From assembly GCA_014872815.1 (NCBI GenBank), contig WKFK01000014.1:558001-622000 (forward strand): 64,000 nucleotides of DNA, given 5' to 3'. Of this stretch, positions 19,990 to 27,082 are shown in pieces. The notes beneath the pieces are model-generated. The model was given only the letters and a program-made list of their open reading frames with translations, did not search any database and was not told the DNA's origin. Both the position numbers and the translations under genes were made by a program. Origin of the DNA: Paracoccaceae bacterium. GTDB lineage: Bacteria > Pseudomonadota > Alphaproteobacteria > Rhodobacterales > Rhodobacteraceae. How positions within the stretch are numbered: the first letter of the stretch is position 1; every line of letters starts with the position of its first letter.

Positions 19990-20481
19990 ATGAAAACCAA
20001 ACAAAAACTCCGCTTACGTCCGACGGGTTTGACCATCGGTGCGATCGCCGAGCGCACCGGCCTCGCCCCCTCTGCCATCCGCTACTATGAAGAAGAAGGC
20101 ATTGTGCATCCGCATCGCACCGATACCGGTCAACGCCGCTATGAGCGCGCAGACATCCGTCGTCTGTCTTTTGTGATGATCTCCCAATCCTTGGGGTTCT
20201 CAATTGCCGAAATCCGCGACGCGTTAAACAGCCTGCCCTCCAACCGCACCCCCTCCAAGGCAGACTGGCAGGCAATCTCGGAACGTTTCCGCAAAGATCT
20301 CGACGCCCGCATCGCGCAAATGACCAAATTGCGAGACCAACTGGATGGCTGTATTGGTTGCGGTTGCCTCAGCCTGTCCAATTGCAAACTCTACAACCCG
20401 GATGACCGCGCAAAAACACGCGGCACAGGGCCACGGTACCTGATGGGCGACAGCCCCTCAGATCTGGGGAAAAACGCCTGA
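19990..20481 (+). CDS. soxR: Redox-sensitive transcriptional activator SoxR
   Basis: MerR-family regulator (163 aa) with a 2Fe-2S cluster oxidised by redox-cycling compounds. The winged helix-turn-helix is at residues 14-50 (LTIGAIAERTGLAPSAIRYYEEEG, then GQRRYERADIRRL). The dimerisation helix follows, and the cluster motif CIGCGCLSLSNC near residue 120 has the diagnostic CX2CXCX5C spacing. Length (163) is slightly longer than E. coli SoxR (154). It is divergent from the VOC-DMT operon, the evident target; no soxS is present, as is normal outside enterics. Confidence 0.96.
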   Translation: MKTKQKLRLRPTGLTIGAIAERTGLAPSAIRYYEEEGIVHPHRTDTGQRRYERADIRRLSFVMISQSLGFSIAEIRDALNSLPSNRTPSKADWQAISERFRKDLDARIAQMTKLRDQLDGCIGCGCLSLSNCKLYNPDDRAKTRGTGPRYLMGDSPSDLGKNA

Positions 20482-20631
20482 ACCACTCTCCCCCCTGTGT
20501 TGCATTGCGCCTCTCAACAGCACTGGATCCAAGGCATCGCAACGGAAATATGGGGTATCACAACATTGAATTTGACTTCGCGCGCCACGCCCTGCCACCT
20601 GAGCGCACATCACTATGAGGGAGTGCGGGAC

Positions 20632-21819
20632 ATGAAACTTTCGCAGCGCATCACCAACATCACCGGCGGCGGCTCTGACGGCTGGGATGTGTTTTACAAG
20701 GCCCGTCGCATGATCGCCGAGGGCGTCGATGTGACAGAACTGACCATCGGCGAACACGACATTCGCACCGATCCGGTGATTCTGGGCGCCATGGACCAAT
20801 CCGCGCGCGGCGGCCACACAGGCTACGCTATGGTGCCGGGCACGCAGGCCATGCGGCAAGCCGTGGCGGCGCGCCTGACGGAACGCACCGGTGTGCCCAC
20901 CACCTATGAAAACATCCTGATCACCCCTGGCGGGCAATCTGCGCTGTTTGCCGCTCACGTCGCCACCTGTTCACCGGGTGACCGCGCGCTCTACATTGAT
21001 CCGTATTATGCCACCTACCCAGGCACCATTCGAAGCGTCGGCGCAGAACCGGTTCCCATTCGCACCCACGCGTCCAATGCGTTCAAACCGCGCGCTGACG
21101 AGATTGCCGAAGAGGCCGCGAAAGGCGCCGCGACCCTGCTGATCAATACGCCAAACAACCCAACCGGCACGGTCTATGGCCGCGACACGCTCAATGGCAT
21201 CGCGCAGGTCTGCAAAGACCATGACCTCTGGCTGATCTCTGACGAAGTCTACGACACGCAGGTTTGGGAAGGTGAACACATCAGCCCCCGCACGCTCCCT
21301 GATATGGCGGAGCGCACGCTTGTGGTGGGGTCCATGTCCAAATCCCACGCCATGACGGGATCCCGGATTGGTTGGATCGCAGGGCCCAAGGAGGTCATCA
21401 CCCACCTGATCAACCTTGCCACCCACACCACCTACGGCGTGCCGGGCTTCATTCAGGACGCTGCCGTGTTCGCGCTGGCCCAAGGTGAAAGCCTGGAAGG
21501 TGAAATCGCCGCGCCCTTCCAACGTCGTCGCGAAATTGCCAAAGACATCTTGGCCAATCAAAACACCGTGGGCCTCATTCCGGCGCAGGGCGCGATGTAT
21601 ATCATGCTGGATGTCCGCGCGACGGGACTGTCCGGTGAGGCTTTTGCAAACTCCCTGCTGGACTCTCACCACATCGCCACAATGCCCGGTGAAAGCTTTG
21701 GTCAATCGGCGCATGGTCACATTCGCGTGGCCATGACCGTGGCGGATGACCGCTTCAAAGAGGCCCTGCAAACCCTTGTGAATCATGCGGAAAAACTGGC
21801 CAGACAATCCACCACCTGA
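20632..21819 (+). CDS. Pyridoxal-phosphate-dependent class I/II aminotransferase
   Basis: Fold-type I aminotransferase (395 aa). It has LTIGEHDIRTDPVI near residue 38, the PLP-contact TPGGQSALFAAH, INTPNNPTGTVYGRDTL with the conserved NNPTG, the ISDEVYD aspartate/tyrosine pair, the Schiff-base lysine in VVGSMSKSHAMTGSRIGW and the substrate arginine in GHIRVAM near the end. It is aspartate/tyrosine-aminotransferase-like; the amino acid used is not readable. The start at 20632 gives the family N-terminus; an upstream in-frame ATG at 20497 lacks support. The mttB homologue follows after a structured 230-bp leader. Confidence 0.9.
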   Translation: MKLSQRITNITGGGSDGWDVFYKARRMIAEGVDVTELTIGEHDIRTDPVILGAMDQSARGGHTGYAMVPGTQAMRQAVAARLTERTGVPTTYENILITPGGQSALFAAHVATCSPGDRALYIDPYYATYPGTIRSVGAEPVPIRTHASNAFKPRADEIAEEAAKGAATLLINTPNNPTGTVYGRDTLNGIAQVCKDHDLWLISDEVYDTQVWEGEHISPRTLPDMAERTLVVGSMSKSHAMTGSRIGWIAGPKEVITHLINLATHTTYGVPGFIQDAAVFALAQGESLEGEIAAPFQRRREIAKDILANQNTVGLIPAQGAMYIMLDVRATGLSGEAFANSLLDSHHIATMPGESFGQSAHGHIRVAMTVADDRFKEALQTLVNHAEKLARQSTT

Positions 21820-21829
21820 CCCTTCAACT

Positions 21830-22029
21830 GGCGTCATGATCCAAAAACGACATCTGTCGCTATTGGACATGACGCCGCCCAAACTGAGTCGCACACTTCC
21901 AAGACAAGGAGTGCGACATGCAAGCCATACGCAGCAAAATCCAGCTGGTGGTTCTGACCATTGGCGCAGAGCGCGGACGCGCCGCACGGGGACGCCCTGC
22001 CTGTTGATGTGACCTCATCTCTCATCAAC
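21830..22029 (+). promoter_or_regulatory. Structured leader of the downstream mttB homologue (three hairpins)
   Basis: Hairpin 1 (21830-21876) pairs GGCGTCATG with CATGACGCC, then TCCAA with TTGGA across one bulged A, and caps with CGAC/GTCG. Hairpin 2 (21888-21917) pairs GTCGCAC with GTGCGAC and encloses the AAGGAG ribosome-binding site of a 29-codon ORF. Hairpin 3 (22003-22029) pairs GTTGATG with CATCAAC and spans that ORF's stop, 20 nt before the mttB start. No U-tract follows any of them. This arrangement suggests cis regulation but matches no riboswitch I recognise. Confidence 0.5.
21918..22007 (+). CDS. Possible 29-aa leader peptide
   Basis: ATG-initiated ORF reading MQAIRSKIQLVVLTIGAERG and ending RAARGRPAC. 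AAGGAG lies 6 nt before the ATG and is enclosed by a 7-bp hairpin. The product is basic with a short hydrophobic centre. It ends 42 nt before the mttB homologue. Could be a regulatory upstream ORF or chance. Confidence 0.4.
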   Translation: MQAIRSKIQLVVLTIGAERGRAARGRPAC

Positions 22030-22049
22030 ACGCAAAGGACCTCACCACT

Positions 22050-23588
22050 ATGAATGCCCCTGTTTCCCGCCGTTCCGGCGGTCGCTCTGCCCGTCGTGCC
22101 GCCCGCGCTGCTCCGCTGTCTCAAGACGTGCGCCCCATCCGCGCCGGTATGGAAGGCGGCCAGTTTAAGCCGCTCACAGACCACGACATGAGGCGAATCC
22201 ACGAGACCGCGCTGGATGCTCTGGAACAAATTGGCCTCGCGGACGCGCCCCAATCCGGGATTGACATCATGACCGCCGCGGGTGCCATCCTTGGCGATGA
22301 CGGCCGCCTGCGCTTCCCCCGCGCTCTGGTTGAGGACATGCTGGCCAAAGCCGACAAAGACGTCACCCTGCCCGGACGCGACGCCAAGCAAGACCTGAAA
22401 CTCTCCGGCAACCGTGTCCACTTCGGCACCGCCGGCGCCGCTGTGCACATGGTGGACGTCGACACACAGGAATATCGCGACAGCACGCTGCAAGACCTGC
22501 ATGACGCTGCCCGTATTGCAGATCAACTGGACAACATCCACTTCCTGCAGCGGCCCATGGTGGCGCGCGACATCACCGACAACCGGGAAATGGACCTCAA
22601 CTCCATCTACGCCTGCTGCACAGGCACAACCAAGCACATTGGTGTGTCCTTCTCTGATCCGGGCTACGTGCAGGACGGCTTGGAAATGCTCCACATGATC
22701 GCCGGTGGCGAAGACGCTTGGCGCGCGCGCCCATTTGTGAGCAATACCAACTGCTTTGTTGTCCCTCCGATGAAATTTGCCACCGAAAGCTGCGAAGCCA
22801 TGGAGCAGTGTATCCGGGGGGGCATGCCCGTGCTCTTGCTGTCCGCCGGCATGGCAGGTGCCACAGCTCCCTCCACCATCGCAGGCGCGATTGTGCAGGC
22901 CACCGCCGAATGTCTCGCAGGCATCGTCTATGTGAACGCCATTGCACCAGGCCACCCTGCCATATTTGGAACATGGCCCTTTGGTCTGGACCTGCGCTCC
23001 GGGGCGATGAGCGTGGGCTCTGGTGAGCAAGCCCTGCTGTCGGCAGGCTGCGCGCAGATGCACAAGTTTTATGGCCTACCCGGCGGCGCCGCTGCAGGGG
23101 CGAGCGATTCCAAACTGCCGGACATGCAGGCCGGTTGGGAGCAGATGTGTTCAAATGTCATGGCTGGCCTGTCCGGCCTCAATATGGTCTATGAAGCCGC
23201 TGGAATGCACGCCTCCCTTCTAGGGTTCTGTCACGAAAGCCTGATCCTTGGCGACGACCTGATTGGCCAAGCCCTGCGCTGTGTACGCGGCATCGAAGTG
23301 GACGACGAAACGCTGGCGCTCGATCAAATCCACGACGTCTGTCTTGCCGGGCCTGGCCACTACCTCGGCACCGATGCCACGTTGAGCCGCATGCAAAAAG
23401 ATCATGTGTATCCAACATTTGGCGACCGAACCTCTCCCAAGGAATGGGCCGAAATCGACAAACCTGATCTGGTGGAGAAAGCCAAAGCCCGCAAAACAGA
23501 GATCCTGTCACAGAGCTCGGCGGCCCGCTTCGCCCCCGATCTGGATCAGGCCCTACGCGCCCGCTTCAACATCCACCTGCCGCAATAA
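22050..23588 (+). CDS. Trimethylamine methyltransferase (MttB) family protein, non-pyrrolysine
   Basis: A 512-aa corrinoid-dependent methyltransferase-family protein. The arginine-rich N-terminus (RRSGGRSARRAARAAP) precedes the MttB TIM barrel: ALDALEQIGLADAP, DNIHFLQRPMVARDI, LLLSAGMAGATAPSTIAGAIVQATAECLAGIVYV, IFGTWPFGLDLRSGAMSVGSGEQALLSAG and AGPGHYLGTDATLSRM. The frame is open throughout with no internal TAG, so this is the non-pyrrolysine class, which includes glycine-betaine and other quaternary-amine methyltransferases. Substrate unknown. It is preceded by an aminotransferase and a structured leader; a second homologue lies 3.5 kb downstream on the other strand. Confidence 0.9.
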   Translation: MNAPVSRRSGGRSARRAARAAPLSQDVRPIRAGMEGGQFKPLTDHDMRRIHETALDALEQIGLADAPQSGIDIMTAAGAILGDDGRLRFPRALVEDMLAKADKDVTLPGRDAKQDLKLSGNRVHFGTAGAAVHMVDVDTQEYRDSTLQDLHDAARIADQLDNIHFLQRPMVARDITDNREMDLNSIYACCTGTTKHIGVSFSDPGYVQDGLEMLHMIAGGEDAWRARPFVSNTNCFVVPPMKFATESCEAMEQCIRGGMPVLLLSAGMAGATAPSTIAGAIVQATAECLAGIVYVNAIAPGHPAIFGTWPFGLDLRSGAMSVGSGEQALLSAGCAQMHKFYGLPGGAAAGASDSKLPDMQAGWEQMCSNVMAGLSGLNMVYEAAGMHASLLGFCHESLILGDDLIGQALRCVRGIEVDDETLALDQIHDVCLAGPGHYLGTDATLSRMQKDHVYPTFGDRTSPKEWAEIDKPDLVEKAKARKTEILSQSSAARFAPDLDQALRARFNIHLPQ

Positions 23589-23595
23589 CCAAAAG

Positions 23596-23620
23596 AGGCG
23601 CCGGACAACCTGCGGCGCCT
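23596..23620 (+). terminator. Hairpin after the mttB homologue, weak terminator
   Basis: Arms AGGCGCCG and CGGCGCCT with a 9-nt loop start 8 nt after the stop; no T-run follows. Confidence 0.45.
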
Positions 23621-23634
23621 AACTTCATTTGTCT

Positions 23635-23670
23635 GAAAATATCCCGGGGGTTTGGGGGTAGCGCCCCCAT
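23635..23670. repeat. Short extragenic palindromic repeat
   Basis: AAAATATCCCGGGGG followed by a GGGGGTAGCGCCCCC hairpin; it belongs to the same dispersed family as 9576, 37301 and 41636. Confidence 0.7.
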
Positions 23671-23685
23671 GCCAACCGTCGCGGC

Positions 23686-24636
23686 TTAGCCCTTCGCCAA
23701 TTGCGCTTCCCGCGCGTCGCGCAGCTTCGCGAAATCATCGCCCGCGTGATACGAAGACCGGGTCAGCGGCGTGGCCGACACCATCAAAAAGCCTTTGCCG
23801 TATGCGGCTTTTTCATAGCTTTCGAACTCTTCAGGCGTCACAAAGCGGTCCACACCATGGTGTTTCGGTGTAGGCTGCAAATACTGACCAATGGTCAGGA
23901 AATCCACATCTGCCGCGCGCATATCATCCATGACCTGATGCACCGACTGCTTGTCTTCGCCCAGACCAACCATGATGCCAGATTTGGTGAAAATCGACGG
24001 ATCGAGTTCCTTCACCCGCTGTAACAGACGCAGGGAGTGGAAGTAGCGCGCGCCTGGGCGCACTTCAGGATAAAGGCCCGGCACGGTTTCCAGATTGTGG
24101 TTGAACACATCCGGACGCGCCTCAACCACCACCTCCAGCACCTCAGGCTTACACTTCAGGAAATCCGGGGTCAAGATTTCGATGGTTGTCTTTGGAGAGC
24201 GATGCCGCACCGCGCGGATGGTCTGCGCAAAATGCTCCGCCCCCCCATCTTCAAGGTCGTCGCGGTCCACAGAGGTAATCACCACGTGGTTCAGATCCAG
24301 CTTCTTCACGGCTTCTGCCACGCGGCCCGGTTCAAACACATCCAATGTGTCTGGCTTACCGGTTGCGATATTACAGAAGGTACAGCCGCGGGTACAAATC
24401 TCACCCATGATCATCATGGTGGCGTGGCCCTGGCTCCAGCATTCCCCGGCATTTGGGCACGCGGCCTCTTCACACACTGTGGTCAGATTGTTCTCACGCA
24501 TGATTTTGCGCGTGGCATTGTAGCCGTCTCCGGTTGGAGCCTTCACGCGAATCCACTTGGGCTTCTTGGGCTGAGCATTATCCTTGCGGTGCGCCTTCTC
24601 GGGGTGGCGCTGCTCTGGCATCTTCAAATCACGCAA
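23686..24636 (-). CDS. lipA: Lipoyl synthase
   Basis: Radical-SAM enzyme (316 aa) inserting two sulfurs into octanoyl-protein to make lipoate. It has the auxiliary cluster motif [12 protein letters not shown] (CX4CX5C), the radical-SAM motif CTRGCTFC (CX3CX2C) and the ending [10 protein letters not shown] with its conserved arginine and serine. I choose the TTG at 24636 as start: GGAGG lies 8 nt upstream and the product then begins [17 protein letters not shown], the usual N-terminus in this group. An ATG at 24678 would add 14 residues. Confidence 0.95.
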   Translation of the reverse strand: MRDLKMPEQRHPEKAHRKDNAQPKKPKWIRVKAPTGDGYNATRKIMRENNLTTVCEEAACPNAGECWSQGHATMMIMGEICTRGCTFCNIATGKPDTLDVFEPGRVAEAVKKLDLNHVVITSVDRDDLEDGGAEHFAQTIRAVRHRSPKTTIEILTPDFLKCKPEVLEVVVEARPDVFNHNLETVPGLYPEVRPGARYFHSLRLLQRVKELDPSIFTKSGIMVGLGEDKQSVHQVMDDMRAADVDFLTIGQYLQPTPKHHGVDRFVTPEEFESYEKAAYGKGFLMVSATPLTRSSYHAGDDFAKLRDAREAQLAKG

Positions 24637-24791
24637 CTGATGGTCCTCCGGCCAACTGGGGTCTTGGCTCTTTAACATAAGTGATCCGGTCCGCCACTAC
24701 CAGATTTGCAAGGCAGCTATGCATTTGCGGACAATTCCTTGAAAGACCAACAGGTTTCAGCACCGCAAAAAGATGTTTTGCGTCAGCAGCA

Positions 24792-24819
24792 TTGCACTGC
24801 TTTTTAGAATCGTTATAGA
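24792..24819 (+). promoter_or_regulatory. Candidate sigma-70 promoter of the peroxiredoxin gene
   Basis: TTGCAC and TATAGA are separated by 16 bp, 35 bp before the start codon. No OxyR-type site was recognised. Confidence 0.45.
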
Positions 24820-24854
24820 TCAGCGCGAAACAATTCTGACCGAGGAAATCTTCC

Positions 24855-25403
24855 ATGCAAGTTGGCGTAAAAGTCCCCAATGTTGTCTTCAAAACCCGTG
24901 TCCGTGACGAAGCTGTGGGCGGCCCAAACCCGTTTCGCTGGCAGGACATGACCAGCGATGATTACTTCAAAGGTAAGCGCGTCATCCTATTCTCGCTGCC
25001 CGGCGCCTTCACCCCAACCTGCTCCACCTACCAGCTGCCAGGTTTCGAAGAGAACTTCGCGAAGTTCCAGGAAAACGGCATCGACAGCATCTACTGCATG
25101 TCCGTAAACGACAGCTTCGTGATGAACAAATGGGCCGAGGCGCAGGACGTGAAAAACGTCAACGTCATCCCTGACGGCTCCGGTGAATTCACCCGCAAGG
25201 TTGGCATGCTGGTGCGCAAAGACAACCTCGGCTTCGGCCTGCGCTCCTGGCGCTATGCTGCCATCATCAACGACGGTGTTGTCGAAGCTTGGTTTGAAGA
25301 GCCAGGTCTGGAAGACAACCACGGCGAAGACCCATACGGCGAAAGCTCCCCAGAGAACCTGCTGAAGTTCCTGGAAACCGCCAAAACCGAATCCGCAGCC
25401 TAA
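24855..25403 (+). CDS. Peroxiredoxin (Prx5 type)
   Basis: Thiol peroxidase (182 aa) of the Prx5/AhpE-like group, detoxifying H2O2 and organic peroxides. The peroxidatic cysteine is in FSLPGAFTPTCSTYQLPGFEE (PxxxTxxC, about residue 55), with the catalytic Arg in FGLRSWRYA. A second cysteine in SIYCMSVND could act as resolving residue or be a structural one. Codon use is strongly biased, implying high expression. It is divergent from lipA and closed by a strong terminator. Confidence 0.92.
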   Translation: MQVGVKVPNVVFKTRVRDEAVGGPNPFRWQDMTSDDYFKGKRVILFSLPGAFTPTCSTYQLPGFEENFAKFQENGIDSIYCMSVNDSFVMNKWAEAQDVKNVNVIPDGSGEFTRKVGMLVRKDNLGFGLRSWRYAAIINDGVVEAWFEEPGLEDNHGEDPYGESSPENLLKFLETAKTESAA

Positions 25404-25424
25404 ATTAGGCCCGCAGACAGTCGG

Positions 25425-25453
25425 AAAGGCCCGCCAATTGGCGGGCCTTTTTT
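25425..25453 (+). terminator. Terminator of the peroxiredoxin gene
   Basis: Arms AAGGCCCGCC and GGCGGGCCTT around AATT, then a T-run. The convergent DUF6456 gene ends 4 bp away, so it may serve both. Confidence 0.9.
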
Positions 25454-25456
25454 GGT

Positions 25457-26542
25457 TTACCCTATGTAATCTCCTGCGCTGCCAGCCTCGCCTTCGTAGT
25501 GATCCCGAAGATGCATCAAGGCGATCCGCAGTACCACTTTGCCGGACCGCGCAGACCACCCAAGATGCTTTTCCGCCGCTTCCAGCCCCTCCAACTGACA
25601 ACAACAGCGCAACACAACATCACTCAACCCTTCCCCCAAACAGTCCAAGGCCGCCACAACCCGTGTCCGCGCCGCCTCCGCGCCTTTTAAATTTTTGGGA
25701 TCACTCGCGTAGATCTGCCTGTGCGGGGCGGACAAATAGCGGCTCCATTCACTTTGTCCCTGCCCCATTTGCGACAGTTCGTAATCCTCGCGCAGCCTTT
25801 CGCCCGCCGCCACCAAACTGTCATCTAAAAAAGCATTACCCGATTTGTCGCGCCGTCTGGCCAATATCGACAAAGGGCTTTCCGCCGCCATAAAACGTCC
25901 CCGTCTCGCGAGTTCATGAGCACTGGTTGTCGGCGCAGCGGTGCGTGCGTCTCTTGGTGAAAACCCCGCCTGTGCCTCCGCAAACCCGATGGCTTTTTGC
26001 TGGGCCTGGTTTTCTGCGGCCGCCACCAAACGACTGAGCGCGGCGCGTCCGGTTGGGGAAATCGCATACCGGCTTATGCGTCCAGCCTGTACACAGACGA
26101 TCCACCCCTTCAACACAAAGGCTTGCGCGATCTGACGTGACACCGTTGCGGTACGCGTAACTTCGTCCCGCATCACCACAGCCGTATCCATGTCATTTGC
26201 CACAGCCAACACCGAACCCGTTTCACACAAACGCCTCAGAACACGTACGCCTTCCGCTCGAATGCGATCTTCGTCCGGCATGTCTTCTTGAACACACATG
26301 TCCGGCGCGCACCCGGGTTCAGCCAGCGCGTCAGAGCGAAACTTACGCAGAGCGGAGTCCACCACGGGGTCATCGCGCATGGCTTCTAGCTTTCGGATTT
26401 GGCGCATCACCGTGGACGCATGACAGCCATCTCTTCGCGCCAATTCACGGATCGAAACACCTTGCTCCGTATGGGCGACATAGCGCGCAACACTTTGCGG
26501 GAGCCAAGTGGGTATTTTGGGGGAAACTTGCTGCGGTTGCAT
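25457..26542 (-). CDS. DUF6456 domain protein with N-terminal helix-turn-helix
   Basis: A 361-aa protein of a type found across Rhodobacterales. An N-terminal helix-turn-helix (EQGVSIRELARRDGCHASTVMRQIRKLEAM, residues about 27-56) is followed by a second winged-helix-like region (VTRTATVSRQIAQAFVLKGWI... GRISRYAISPTGRAAL). The C-terminal DUF6456 region has SPLSILARRRDKSGNAFLDDSLVAAGERLREDYE and ends with CCCQLEGLEAAEKHLGWSARSGKVVLRIAL. It looks like a DNA-binding regulator; no target is known to me. It is divergent from the DUF6477 gene with DnaA-box-like sites between. Confidence 0.8.
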   Translation of the reverse strand: MQPQQVSPKIPTWLPQSVARYVAHTEQGVSIRELARRDGCHASTVMRQIRKLEAMRDDPVVDSALRKFRSDALAEPGCAPDMCVQEDMPDEDRIRAEGVRVLRRLCETGSVLAVANDMDTAVVMRDEVTRTATVSRQIAQAFVLKGWIVCVQAGRISRYAISPTGRAALSRLVAAAENQAQQKAIGFAEAQAGFSPRDARTAAPTTSAHELARRGRFMAAESPLSILARRRDKSGNAFLDDSLVAAGERLREDYELSQMGQGQSEWSRYLSAPHRQIYASDPKNLKGAEAARTRVVAALDCLGEGLSDVVLRCCCQLEGLEAAEKHLGWSARSGKVVLRIALMHLRDHYEGEAGSAGDYIG

Positions 26543-26589
26543 CTCTCGTTACTCCTTACAAAGACCTTGGGTCACAACCTCTGCCGAAC

Positions 26590-26610
26590 TTATCCACAGG
26601 GTTATCCAAA
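26590..26610 (+). promoter_or_regulatory. DnaA-box-like sites upstream of the DUF6456 gene
   Basis: TTATCCACA (26590-26598) is a perfect DnaA-box consensus, and TTATCCAAA (26602-26610) a related second copy on the same strand, 48-68 bp upstream of the DUF6456 start codon. Confidence 0.5.
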
Positions 26611-26785
26611 AAGTTTTGCACAGCGCTTTGGGGCTGTGTAGGCGAGCGAATGGAGTGTCGCTGCCCTTAAGGATTGTTTTGAAATCGTGAACAGCACCAT
26701 CAATGAGCGAGCGCTGAAGATGGATTCACGCAACGGGCGAAATACCGTGCTTGAGTGAACCTCCTACGTACGGAAAGGTGATTCT

Positions 26786-27082
26786 ATGCAGGATGTTCTT
26801 TTCAAGCTGGAGCAACTCAAACGCCCCCGCCTCCTACTACGCTCCGCAAAACTAGGAGCGATAGAATACACACGAAATCAGCATCTTAGAAGGTACTTCG
26901 CAGACAAAAAAATGCCGAGCCACTGTGAGGCACTGACCCGGCTATTGGAATTAGAAGTCAAAGTGGATGCGCAACGAAAGAACGACTCAGCGGCCTACTC
27001 TCTGATAGATCACATTGATCTGCTGATCGCTGTGCTGGGCGAGGCCCGCCTGTTGCGGGCCACGCAATCGCAGTGTCTTTGA
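26786..27082 (+). CDS. DUF6477 family small protein
   Basis: A 98-aa soluble protein resembling the DUF6477 family, which I associate with a neighbouring DUF6456 gene in Rhodobacterales. It starts MQDVLFKLEQLKRPRLLLRSAK, has IEYTRNQHLRRYF and LTRLLELEVKVDAQRK, and ends LLIAVLGEARLL. It appears all-helical. AAAGGTG precedes the ATG. The stop abuts the stop of the convergent second mttB homologue. Function unknown; the divergent pairing with a DNA-binding protein suggests joint regulation. Confidence 0.7.
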   Translation: MQDVLFKLEQLKRPRLLLRSAKLGAIEYTRNQHLRRYFADKKMPSHCEALTRLLELEVKVDAQRKNDSAAYSLIDHIDLLIAVLGEARLLRATQSQCL

